A stretch of 64,000 nt of DNA from an uncultured Pseudovibrio sp. (lineage in GTDB: Bacteria > Pseudomonadota > Alphaproteobacteria > Rhizobiales > Stappiaceae): positions 19,970 to 83,969 of the forward strand of contig CANMBS010000023.1 of NCBI GenBank assembly GCA_947496145.1, written 5' to 3'. The position numbers were made by a program, and so were the translations under genes. Within the stretch, counting starts at the first letter, position 1. Each line of letters opens with the position of its first letter. Of this stretch, positions 17,790 through 25,829 are shown one piece after another. The notes below the pieces were generated by a model that did no database searches, had not been told where the DNA came from, and was given only the letters and a program-made list of their open reading frames with translations.

Positions 17790-18263
17790 CTAACTACCCG
17801 TTTCCTCGGCTGAATATTCAAGAAGGTAGTTTTTGAACTCCTGTGGAATTTCAGCAGTTACAATCTTGCCGCTCTCACTCGATGTCCTGGCGTAAATGAC
17901 AGTTAGTTCACCCTTGGAGACATCCTCCTGACTTCCGTCACTGAGTTTTTTTGAAATGAAGAAGTTAAGCTTTAGCGACTTTGTACCAATTCGCCCAACG
18001 CTAAGGGCGATGAGTATCTCATCGCCAAAAGCCATTGGCCTTAAAAAGTCGCAGTTCACCGAAAGGATTGGCCACTTCTGATCTTTCTTGAGATCACAGA
18101 TACTCATTCCACCATTTTGGAAGAATCTCGTTTCTGCGTATTCCACGTATCGAAAGATGTTCGAAAAATGCGCAATACCCGCCATATCTGTCTCACAAAA
18201 CTCAATGTTTTTAGAGACAGTAAACAGCTTCGCCTTCAGTGGAGCTTCGATGTCTTTTAACAT
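17790..18263 (-). CDS. Hot-dog fold acyl-CoA thioesterase (4HBT family)
   Basis: 157 residues. The block ETDMAGIAHFSNIFRYVEYA matches the 4-hydroxybenzoyl-CoA thioesterase family signature, including the catalytic Asp in the D-M-A-G-I-A-H region. VNCDFLRPMAFGDEILIAL is the conserved central strand. It would release an acid from a CoA thioester. The gene follows the fused ligase gene immediately; a TTG at 18275 directly abuts the ligase stop, but I prefer the ATG at 18263. Tight coupling of a ligase and a thioesterase suggests that an acyl-CoA is modified while activated and then released. Confidence 0.8.
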   Translation of the reverse strand: MLKDIEAPLKAKLFTVSKNIEFCETDMAGIAHFSNIFRYVEYAETRFFQNGGMSICDLKKDQKWPILSVNCDFLRPMAFGDEILIALSVGRIGTKSLKLNFFISKKLSDGSQEDVSKGELTVIYARTSSESGKIVTAEIPQEFKNYLLEYSAEETGS

Positions 18264-18275
18264 TTTGCAATCCAA

Positions 18276-21200
18276 TCAAGCTGTTTCGCGAATAACGCGC
18301 TTCAGTTTTTTGCCCGTCACACCTTCATTGGACCCGGCATTCACCTGCTTGATTTCTGAGAGTTCAGGAAGGTTATTCTGTTTGGCGTATTCAGTAATCC
18401 GTTGGGCCACGTCAGCGAAAACCTGCCCTTCCTGAATTTCTGCTTCCACCTTAAGGGTCCCTTCGGGTTCGCCCTGCACCACAGTACAATCGAAGATCTC
18501 CGGGATATTTTTCAAAAATGACTCTTCAAGCTGGCAGCTATAGTAAGTCTCACCATTCAACTGCATTGAATCGCTTGTTCTGTCGACGTGGTAATAAAGA
18601 CCATTCTCGCCTTTATAAATCAGGTCTCCGGTTAGCCAGTAACCATCGACTATCGCCTCTGAAGTCGCTTCCTCATTATCCCAATAACCTGAAGTTACAC
18701 TAGGTGACTTCACGCCAAGTCTGCCAACGACATTGTGCTCCGTAATCTTCTTGCCCTCATCGTCAAAGAGTGCGACTTCAATCCAGGAGAAAGGCTTACC
18801 CACACAACGGTTATAGTTGTTGGTCTTCAGCGTATGAATGTTTCTGAAGATTCCAAACGCAAACTCAGAGGAGCCCAGATTATCAATGAACAGTGCACCA
18901 TCAACGCGCTTGCCATCTTCATAACGGTGGCCATATTGCAAGATTTTTCTGACATGAGGTTCATGGCAGGCGTCTGCGGTGCTCATCCATATATTAATGG
19001 AGGTAACACGCTTCGGATCAATCTCAACCCGGCACAAATCAACGTAGACGCTTGGGAATGCAAACATTATTGAAGGCTTGAACTTCTCAATTGCACTCAC
19101 AACACCTTCCGGTGACTTATCAGAAATGACAACCAGATGATTCAGGCGCATGATGTTGCTCATCAACATCGTGATGGCAGCAGCATGTGAGATCGGCGCT
19201 GCTGATAGCATGGCATCGCCCAGCTTTTTGCCAAGCTGTTTTTTAACACCATAGATTATCGACTTCTGACTAAAGGAAACCGCTTTGGGCAGACCAGTTG
19301 TGCCAGACGTATGGCTAATGAGAACAATATCATCATCCTCATGATCATAGGTTTCAAACGGCTCTGAGGCTGGCTGTTTTTCTACATCATCAACGCTTCT
19401 TGCCGGACACGAAAAACTATCACTGAAGGAGCGGATTTCATCGTATCTTTCTCCCTCAGAGACAAGCAGATCTGGTTTGATCTTAGACAGATACTTACTT
19501 GCAATCTCCGGCTGCACCCCTCCATTCAGGAAAGCAGGAATCGCTCCAATTCTGGTCAAAGCAAGGTAGTGGAGGTAGTAGGAAATACCGTCATCCAGAT
19601 ACAATGCAACGATAGACTTTTTACGGATATTCAGGTTCCAATAGCAAGAAGCAATGTGATTAGCTTTCTCCACCAGATCATTTAGTGAATATCCCCAGGC
19701 CTGACCTTCAAAATCAACGTAGGTGACTGCTGTACGTTCGTTATCTATTGCCAGTTCATGAACGCGGGACAGAAAGTTTCCTGCGCCAATTGTCGGGTCA
19801 TTTGCCAACTGACTGATCAAAGCATCTTTGTCCATAACAGCGTTTCCTTTTGTGCCTTCATCTTTGCGCAACACGTGCCGCTTCAGTTTACCGGTTTCCG
19901 TCTTCGGTAAAACATCGACAAAAATGACAGATCGCGGATACTTGTAGGGTGATATCGTATTCTTCACATGCTGTTGTAATGTCTCAGTTAAAGCTTCTGA
20001 TTTGCTAATTTTATCAGCCAAGACGATGTGAGCCTGAACAATACTGCCTCTTGCTTGATCTGGAATACCTATAACAGCACACTCTTTGACGTAAGGATGT
20101 GAAAGCAGTGCTTCTTCAACCTCAGCTGCTGCGATATTGTAGCCAGAGGAAATAATCATATCATCAGCACGTGATACGAAATATAGCTTTCCGTCCTGAT
20201 CTTTGCGGAAGTAATCGCCCGTAATGTTCCAGCCATTCCTGACGTATTCTGTCTGGCGCTCGTCATCGAGATAGCGGCACCCTGTTGGCCCGCGAAAGCC
20301 TAGCCAGCCCGGCTTATCAATACCAACCGGCTTCATATTGTCATCAAAGACATCAGCCTCATACCCGTCAACTGGCCACTGCCCCGTCGCCCCTGTTTCA
20401 AAATCCTCCAGACGGGTAGAGATAAACGTATGCAGCGCCTCGGTTGACCCCATTGCATTTATGATTGGCACACCTATAAGGCTCTTCCAGCTTTCAAGCA
20501 CAGGTTGTGGCAAAGTTTCACCGGCAGATACGGCACATCGTAAAGTTTTGAGAAGCTCATAGTTCTTTTCCTCGCCCAGCATGACTTTGTACGCTGTTGG
20601 TGCGGAGAAGCAAACCGTAGCCTTATATTCTCCGATAAAGCCTGCAAGGGTGGCTGGAGAGGTCTGCTCCAGCAAGACGGCAGCAGCACCAAAGCGCAGC
20701 GGGAATATAGCCAGACCACCCAACCCGAATGTAAATGCCAGTGGAGGCGTACCTATGCAAACGTCTCCAGGCACAATTTTCAGAACTTGCCGCGCAAATC
20801 CATCTGCGATTGCGAGCAGATCACGGTGGCGATGCATGGTGATCTTCGGCTTTCCAGTCGTACCCGAAGTACTGGCCAGCAAAGCAATGTCATGCTGAGA
20901 TGTCTGGATTGCTTCATAATCAGCGGGTTTGGCGGCAGCCTTTGCGTTCACAGCAGAGCTACCATCAATTTCAGCGGAAAACTCTGCAATTTTAAGAGTA
21001 GACCGCAGGTCTTCCTCCAGCAAATCCAGTTCTTCACTCAGGCCTTTCTGGCAAAGAATTAAATCTACTTTGGCCTTGTCAACCAGGACGCTTAACTCGC
21101 GCGCGCGCAACTGCGCAATACTGTTGAAGGCAACAGCACCAACCTTCAGAATTGCCAGGAAGCATGCCACCATCATCGGGCAGTTCCGGGAACGGATCAT

Positions 21201-21476
21201 CACCCGGTTCCCCGGTACAATGCCAAAATCTTCACTCAGAACCCGGGCAATCTGATTTGAGAGGCTATACAGCTCCCGATAAGAAATTGTTCCGTTCGAG
21301 CCAACGAGAGCAGGGTGCTCACCGAATCCTCGTTCAACCAACGCATCTACCAGTTCAACCCCTACATTCAGCTTCTTTTGGTAAGGATAGAGATCAAGAT
21401 GAAACTGTGGCTGCACCTCAGTTGCCGGAAGATTATCATTAACGAATTTGTCAACGTGTCCGGTTTCAAGCAGCAT
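18276..21476 (-). CDS. Fused double acyl-CoA ligase (benzoate/2-aminobenzoate-CoA ligase-like domain plus a second AMP-binding domain)
   Basis: 1066 residues with two complete adenylate-forming domains. Domain 1 (about 1-545) has the ATP loop TSGTTGKPK at 203-211, PLAFTFGLGG at 245-254 as in benzoate/2-aminobenzoate-CoA ligases, GYNIAAAEVEE, and the C-terminal catalytic Lys at about 530 (TETGKLKR). Domain 2 (about 549-1066) begins near an internal Met and has HTSGTTGLPKAV and a final TGKKLKRVIRE. Both thus keep the P-loop and the Lys. AAGGAG lies eight bases before the ATG. No carrier protein domain lies between them. The tandem could activate two acids, or one domain could be regulatory. It leads the minus arm of the cluster. 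Confidence 0.82.
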   Translation of the reverse strand: MLLETGHVDKFVNDNLPATEVQPQFHLDLYPYQKKLNVGVELVDALVERGFGEHPALVGSNGTISYRELYSLSNQIARVLSEDFGIVPGNRVMIRSRNCPMMVACFLAILKVGAVAFNSIAQLRARELSVLVDKAKVDLILCQKGLSEELDLLEEDLRSTLKIAEFSAEIDGSSAVNAKAAAKPADYEAIQTSQHDIALLASTSGTTGKPKITMHRHRDLLAIADGFARQVLKIVPGDVCIGTPPLAFTFGLGGLAIFPLRFGAAAVLLEQTSPATLAGFIGEYKATVCFSAPTAYKVMLGEEKNYELLKTLRCAVSAGETLPQPVLESWKSLIGVPIINAMGSTEALHTFISTRLEDFETGATGQWPVDGYEADVFDDNMKPVGIDKPGWLGFRGPTGCRYLDDERQTEYVRNGWNITGDYFRKDQDGKLYFVSRADDMIISSGYNIAAAEVEEALLSHPYVKECAVIGIPDQARGSIVQAHIVLADKISKSEALTETLQQHVKNTISPYKYPRSVIFVDVLPKTETGKLKRHVLRKDEGTKGNAVMDKDALISQLANDPTIGAGNFLSRVHELAIDNERTAVTYVDFEGQAWGYSLNDLVEKANHIASCYWNLNIRKKSIVALYLDDGISYYLHYLALTRIGAIPAFLNGGVQPEIASKYLSKIKPDLLVSEGERYDEIRSFSDSFSCPARSVDDVEKQPASEPFETYDHEDDDIVLISHTSGTTGLPKAVSFSQKSIIYGVKKQLGKKLGDAMLSAAPISHAAAITMLMSNIMRLNHLVVISDKSPEGVVSAIEKFKPSIMFAFPSVYVDLCRVEIDPKRVTSINIWMSTADACHEPHVRKILQYGHRYEDGKRVDGALFIDNLGSSEFAFGIFRNIHTLKTNNYNRCVGKPFSWIEVALFDDEGKKITEHNVVGRLGVKSPSVTSGYWDNEEATSEAIVDGYWLTGDLIYKGENGLYYHVDRTSDSMQLNGETYYSCQLEESFLKNIPEIFDCTVVQGEPEGTLKVEAEIQEGQVFADVAQRITEYAKQNNLPELSEIKQVNAGSNEGVTGKKLKRVIRETA

Positions 21477-21692
21477 TTTGCCGGCTCCTTAAATCTAAGT
21501 TCAATAAATTGAATTTTTTAAATGGTGTTTATACGTTTTACTAATGAATCAACAGAGTAACTTGGTAAGGATGTTTGCCCTGTTTAATTTACAATATCAA
21601 CCAGCAAATAAATGAAATGTTTTCATTTTTAATTACATATCTTTTAAACTAATAACTCTACGGTAATTTTAAATGCAAGCCGGGGATGACTG
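21477..21692. promoter_or_regulatory. Divergent promoter region of the unknown cluster
   Basis: 216 AT-rich bases between the fused ligase gene (minus) and the first SDR gene (plus). It is the only place where both arms can start, so a shared control point is likely. No strict operator was recognised. Confidence 0.45.
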
Positions 21693-22349
21693 ATGAGTCA
21701 GGCAAGGAAAACCACCAACTTAGCTGAGATGAACACATCACGCAGACCACTGCGAGTTGCCGTGATTGGTGCTGAGGGTCATGTTGGAAGCACAATATGT
21801 GAAGCGTTACCGAGTCATCATGAGGTGATTAAGGTGGGCCGCAACAGTGGTGACGTGAACGCTGACATCTCAGAGCGGTCATCTATCGAGGCGATGTACG
21901 AAGAAATCGGCAAAGTTGACGCCGTTGTTCTGGCCGCTGGCGCAGTCCATTTCAGTCCGATAGAGCAGTTTCCAGAAGACAAATTCCTGTTTAACCTGAA
22001 GCACAAAGCTATGGGGCAGATCAACTGCGTGCTGGCTGGACTAGACTATGTAAATGATGGTGGCTCTTTTACACTAACAAGTGGTATTCTTGATAGAGAC
22101 CCCGTTCCGATGGCAAGTGGTGCAGCTGCAGCCAATGGTGCAATTGGTGGCTTTGTAAAGAGCGCTGCGATTGAGATGCCACGTGGCACTCGGATCAACG
22201 TGGTCAGCACAGGCCTTCAGGACATTTCTGTCGAGCGATATGGCAGTGTGTTCCCCGGTCACGCTCCGGTTTCCTCTGAAAGAGTGGCATATGCTTACCT
22301 CAAATGCATTGAAGGCAGCATAACCGGTGAGTTGGTGACTGTAGATTAA
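21693..22349 (+). CDS. SDR-fold protein lacking YxxxK (PRK07578-like), paralogue 1
   Basis: 218 residues. It has the Rossmann start VAVIGAEGHVGSTICEAL, HEVIKVGRNSGDVNADISE, a VDAVVLAAGAVHF strand, and GGSFTLTSGILDRDPV. Where classical short-chain dehydrogenases have YxxxK, this protein reads ASGAAAANGAIGGFVKSA, with no Tyr. It resembles the small group known as PRK07578. Its paralogue at 24069 differs mainly by an N-terminal extension of about 14 residues here. It may be a non-catalytic or atypical NAD(P)-binding protein. GGGGATGACTG precedes the ATG. It starts the plus arm. Confidence 0.78.
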   Translation: MSQARKTTNLAEMNTSRRPLRVAVIGAEGHVGSTICEALPSHHEVIKVGRNSGDVNADISERSSIEAMYEEIGKVDAVVLAAGAVHFSPIEQFPEDKFLFNLKHKAMGQINCVLAGLDYVNDGGSFTLTSGILDRDPVPMASGAAAANGAIGGFVKSAAIEMPRGTRINVVSTGLQDISVERYGSVFPGHAPVSSERVAYAYLKCIEGSITGELVTVD

Positions 22350-22520
22350 AGTAAATCACATTTTATACTAAATGATTTAAGCAGTTTAACTTTTGCTTCC
22401 CGCCTGCCTTTTTCAAGGGCCCGGCAAGCGTTATTTTTGAAAATATACACCGCGAATGATTGCAATGCATGGCAGGTGCAATCATGGGCAAGGTGACTTC
22501 TCTTGCATAGGGGATCAGAT

Positions 22521-23222
22521 TTGAAATTTAAACTCGTTAGCTTTAATTTATGCCCTTTCGTGCAACAGGTGTCGATTGCGTTATCACTAAAGCATCTTGA
22601 TTTTGAAACGGAATTTGTAGACTTAGCGAACCCGCCAGCATGGTTTCTGGAAGCCTCTCCGCTCAAGAAAGTACCAATTCTGATTGCAGATTCAGGTCAG
22701 GTTCTGTTTGAATCAATTGCTATAATCGAATTTATTGAAGACTTCGCTGAGCAAAAGAGCTACCCGACGGATTTGTTTGAAAGATCCCGGGAACGAGCGT
22801 GGATTCAGTTCATTAATCAGATGATGTGGAGCCTTTTTGACCTCTCTGTCAAAGGAAGCAAAGAGGAATATGGCTCCGTTGTCGATGCGCTGCATAAGAA
22901 ACTTGACGAACTGGAAGCTGCTACAAACGGAGGCAAGTTCCTTTTCGGAAATACGTTCTCTCTTACTGAAGCTGCAATAGCCCCATTCCTTCTTCGCCTG
23001 AACTACATCGACGAAATTGCCCCAGGTCTTCTGGAAAAGGCACGCCACCCTAACCTGTGCGCCGTCAGCACTGAGTTAATGGCTGACCTGAGAGTGCAAA
23101 ACTCAACTCACAAGGACCTTAAGGAACTGTACTTCAAGCAACTTGGCAAAAGAAAAGGCTACCTGTCCACTTTACTTTCAGAGGAATATAAAACTTCCAA
23201 TGAGAAAGCCCTGATATATTGA
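22521..23222 (+). CDS. Glutathione S-transferase family protein, paralogue of the 9.7-kb gene
   Basis: 233 residues from a TTG at 22521, chosen because AGGGG lies about eight bases upstream and MKFKLVSFNLCPFVQQ then fits the family start. The thioredoxin-fold half has the C-P-F-V motif, cis-Pro in KKVPILIA, and ESIAIIEFIED; the C-terminal half is helical. Some members detoxify, isomerise or reductively cleave aromatic compounds with glutathione. In this cluster it could open or reduce an activated intermediate. Unlike the 9.7-kb copy, it has no Cys-rich tail. Confidence 0.8.
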   Translation: MKFKLVSFNLCPFVQQVSIALSLKHLDFETEFVDLANPPAWFLEASPLKKVPILIADSGQVLFESIAIIEFIEDFAEQKSYPTDLFERSRERAWIQFINQMMWSLFDLSVKGSKEEYGSVVDALHKKLDELEAATNGGKFLFGNTFSLTEAAIAPFLLRLNYIDEIAPGLLEKARHPNLCAVSTELMADLRVQNSTHKDLKELYFKQLGKRKGYLSTLLSEEYKTSNEKALIY

Positions 23223-23315
23223 ACAAACAGAAAAACCAGTTTTAACATCATGTATTTCAAAGCAAGAGCAGGCTCATTTTAGAATTTCGCGTGCCATAGA
23301 ATTGGGAAAATTATT

Positions 23316-24029
23316 ATGACTTCCACCGAAGTATTCGAAAAAACCGCCAGATCCACAATCAAGCGGAGCCCTGAATACGCAGATTACAGCAAGCAAGCCG
23401 TTTATGATGTTCTTGACAGCGGCTATATGTGTACAATTGCATTTGTCGTGGACAATAAACCTTTTCTGAACCCCACACTTTACTGGCGCAAGGGCGACTA
23501 TGTTTACTGGCACGGCCTGTCTGGTAGTAAAATGCTACTTGAGCAAGCAAAAAACATCGATGTTTGCTTCAATGTTAGCCATCTGGATGGCCTTCTTCTG
23601 GGAAAATCCGCCTTTCATCACTCGGTAAACTATCGCTCAGTCACGATCCATGGAAAGACCGAGCTGGTTGAAGATTATGATGAGAAAATGGATGTGGCCT
23701 TCGAGTTCATCGAGTCATTTTTTCCGGGGCGCCGTACTGAGCTGCGGGAGCATAAAGATGAAGAAATTCTGAAAGTTAAGTTTATGCGTCTGCCCATTGA
23801 GGAAGTTTCGGTCAAGCATCGCTACGACAACTCTGTGATGGATATTTTGAGACGGCAGAAGAGCGAGGCGCTTATGGAGTATGGTCCTGAGGGCGTAAAT
23901 CCTCATTGCTGGACGGGTACGCTTCCAATTCGCACAGTGATTGAAACGCCAATCCCCGACACCGCTACGGATCCAAACCTTCAAACTCCCAAATATCTGA
24001 CCCAATCAAGATTCAAGAGCAGCTTTTAA
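23316..24029 (+). CDS. Pyridoxamine 5'-phosphate oxidase-like flavin-binding protein
   Basis: 237 residues with a split-barrel core: AVYDVLDSGYMCTIAFVVDN, FLNPTLYWRKGDYVYWHG, SGSKMLLEQAKNIDVCFNV and YRSVTIHGKTELVED are the usual blocks of the PNPOx-like superfamily (NimA/HugZ-type). Such proteins bind FMN, F420 or heme and act on diverse redox substrates. The C-terminal 60 residues (GTLPIRTVIETPIPDTATDP) extend past the barrel. It lies between the GST and the second SDR paralogue in the plus arm. The substrate is unknown. Confidence 0.75.
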   Translation: MTSTEVFEKTARSTIKRSPEYADYSKQAVYDVLDSGYMCTIAFVVDNKPFLNPTLYWRKGDYVYWHGLSGSKMLLEQAKNIDVCFNVSHLDGLLLGKSAFHHSVNYRSVTIHGKTELVEDYDEKMDVAFEFIESFFPGRRTELREHKDEEILKVKFMRLPIEEVSVKHRYDNSVMDILRRQKSEALMEYGPEGVNPHCWTGTLPIRTVIETPIPDTATDPNLQTPKYLTQSRFKSSF

Positions 24030-24068
24030 GTCTGCTTGAGGTTCTAACTCTTACCCGGGAGGCTTGAG

Positions 24069-24668
24069 GTGAAAGTCGTTGTTATTGGTGCCAACGGAGA
24101 CGTTGGACGGACAGTTTGCGCGGAGCTGGGCGAAAGGCATGAGGTCATCAAAGTAGGCAGAAACTCAGGCGACTATCAGGCTGATATGACAGATATGGAG
24201 TCGTTAAAAGCTCTGTTTCAGAAGATTGGCAAAGTCGACGCAATTATCGTGACCGCCGGTTCTGTCAAATTCGCAGGATTGCAAGAGATCACTCAAGCTG
24301 AGTTTATGTATGCGCTCTCTGATAAGGTTATGGGTCAGGTAAACGTTGTTCTTGCTGGCATGGACTATGTCAAAGACGGAGGCTCATTTACGCTGACAAA
24401 CGGGCTGTTAGACCAGCATCCCGTTCCCAATGGCGTTGGTGCAGCAACTGCAAATGCAGCGCTTGCAGGTTTTGCAGCCGCCGCTGCAATTGAAATGCCT
24501 CGTGACATCAGGCTCAACGTTGTAAGCCCGGGGCTTCTGGATCATTCATACGAACGCTATGGCCCAACCTTAAAGGGACATGAACCCGTTTCTTCAGAGA
24601 TTGTTGCAGCAGCTTACGCAGAAAGTGTCGAAGGGGCTGCATCAGGACAACGCATCATAGGGGAATGA
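24069..24668 (+). CDS. SDR-fold protein lacking YxxxK (PRK07578-like), paralogue 2
   Basis: 199 residues from a GTG preceded by GGGAGG, six to seven bases away. MKVVVIGANGDVGRTVCAEL is the Rossmann start; VIKVGRNSGDYQADMTD and GGSFTLTNGLLDQHPV follow. The usual YxxxK place reads VGAATANAALAGFAAAAA, with no Tyr or Lys. It is clearly a duplicate of the gene at 21693 (shared HEVIKVGRNSGD, DGGSFTLT and IEMPR blocks), but the two copies are separated by the GST and flavin-protein genes. They could form a heterodimer. Confidence 0.8.
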   Translation: MKVVVIGANGDVGRTVCAELGERHEVIKVGRNSGDYQADMTDMESLKALFQKIGKVDAIIVTAGSVKFAGLQEITQAEFMYALSDKVMGQVNVVLAGMDYVKDGGSFTLTNGLLDQHPVPNGVGAATANAALAGFAAAAAIEMPRDIRLNVVSPGLLDHSYERYGPTLKGHEPVSSEIVAAAYAESVEGAASGQRIIGE

Positions 24669-24681
24669 CAGGAGACTGTGA

Positions 24682-24853
24682 ATGATCATAAAGAACTTAG
24701 TGTTCGAAGTTGATCGTGCAGCAGCAAATTTGACATCCTGATGAAAGCTCATTTGAATATCGCCATCGATGCACAGAACCTGATGCTGAGTCATCAGGTG
24801 ATATTGCACGCATCGAGAAGGTACCAACCATGTTTGCATTCAGGTCGCTCTAA
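24682..24853 (+). pseudogene. Small possibly frameshifted gene between SDR 2 and the AhpD-like gene
   Basis: AGGAG at 24670-24674 stands ahead of an ATG at 24682 that opens only 19 codons (MIIKNLVFEVDRAAANLTS) before a TGA at 24739-24741. The frame one base over is open from 24734 to a TAA at 24851-24853 and reads PDESSFEYRHRCTEPDAE onward. Joined by a one-base shift, the two would give about 57 residues. The strong ribosome site suggests a real translated gene that is either tiny or damaged. No homology is recognised. It could also be chance. Confidence 0.3.
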
Positions 24854-24918
24854 AAACTATCAGCATCACCTGCTGACGGATCACTCAGAGAACGACGGTG
24901 AATGCAGGAGGAATGAAA

Positions 24919-25359
24919 TTGGCCGTAAATTATTTTGAGATAAATTCAGAGGCAATAAAGTCGCTTCTTTCGATTAAAAAACAAGTCCCTGCTATCGAAG
25001 AAAGTCTGAAGTGCCTAGTGGAACTGCGCGTGTCGCAAATTAACGGTTGCGCCTATTGTGTAGACCTGCATTCAAGAGAAGCTCGAAAAGCCGACGTCCA
25101 TCAGCAAAAGCTCGATTGCTTACCTGTCTGGAGAGAAAGTAGTCTTTTTTCAGAAAGAGAATGTGCAGCTCTGGCGTGGGCGGAAGGCGTTACAAAAATT
25201 TCTGAGGAAGCCGATCCCGATGATCACCTGAATCGCTTACTGGAGACTTTCACAGAAAAAGAAGTCGTGGATCTGACATTTATCGTGTGCGCAATGAATG
25301 GCCTGAACCGCCTCGCAATTAGCTTTGGCGATAAACCCAAGAGCCTGGTTCCCGCCTAA
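24919..25359 (+). CDS. AhpD-like / carboxymuconolactone decarboxylase family protein
   Basis: About 146 residues. The signature VSQINGCAYCVDLHSREAR contains the C-x-x-C...H motif of the alkylhydroperoxidase AhpD family. Members are small thiol peroxidases or reductases. The start is a choice among GTG 24898, ATG 24913 and TTG 24919: the AGGAGG at 24906-24911 is too near the ATG and is seven bases before the TTG. It ends the plus arm of the unknown cluster and is followed by a terminator. It may maintain redox balance for the GST and flavin protein. Confidence 0.8.
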   Translation: MAVNYFEINSEAIKSLLSIKKQVPAIEESLKCLVELRVSQINGCAYCVDLHSREARKADVHQQKLDCLPVWRESSLFSERECAALAWAEGVTKISEEADPDDHLNRLLETFTEKEVVDLTFIVCAMNGLNRLAISFGDKPKSLVPA

Positions 25360-25437
25360 TCCCTGTAGGAGGGTAATTGTACTATTCACATTTTATATAA
25401 TAAGTTCAATGAATTACACACTCCTACATCAAAATTT

Positions 25438-25475
25438 AATGCCCTTCGATCACTTAAGGTACGAGGGGCATTTTG
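25438..25475 (+). terminator. Terminator of the plus arm of the unknown cluster
   Basis: AATGCCCTTCG (25438-25448) pairs with CGAGGGGCATT (25462-25472), with one G-T pair, and is followed by TTGTT. It lies about 80 bases after the AhpD-like gene. Confidence 0.7.
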
Positions 25476-25555
25476 TTACATGCAGTAGCAACCGTTCGCG
25501 TATTTGAAACAGCGACAAACCAGCCTGAAAATTCACCAATAAATTGTAAGATAAG

Positions 25556-25631
25556 TGGTGCCCGGAGGCGGATTCGAACCACCGACACGCGGATTTTCAA
25601 TCCGCTGCTCTACCAACTGAGCTATCCGGGC
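25556..25631 (-). tRNA. tRNA-Phe (GAA)
   Basis: On the minus strand a 76-base cloverleaf starts GCCCGGATAGCTCAGTTGGT and ends in an encoded CCA. The anticodon loop reads TTGAAAA, giving anticodon GAA. GGTTCGAATCC forms the T arm, and the acceptor stem is GCCCGGA/TCCGGGC. Confidence 0.97.
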
Positions 25632-25829
25632 CTTTGCGTTGGGCGTTGTGCCCCGCTGAGGTGAGGGTCTTATAGGGTGCTAAAATTATCCTGTCCAGCG
25701 GCCAAATGCATTTTTTCAAAAGAAACTGGATTTCTCCACTGCCCACACACCAGTTTCTCATAAGCCCTTAAACTACCGCACTTTTTTGGTTACCCCGTCG
25801 AGAAAACCCTTCGGAACCCAGCAAGATAT

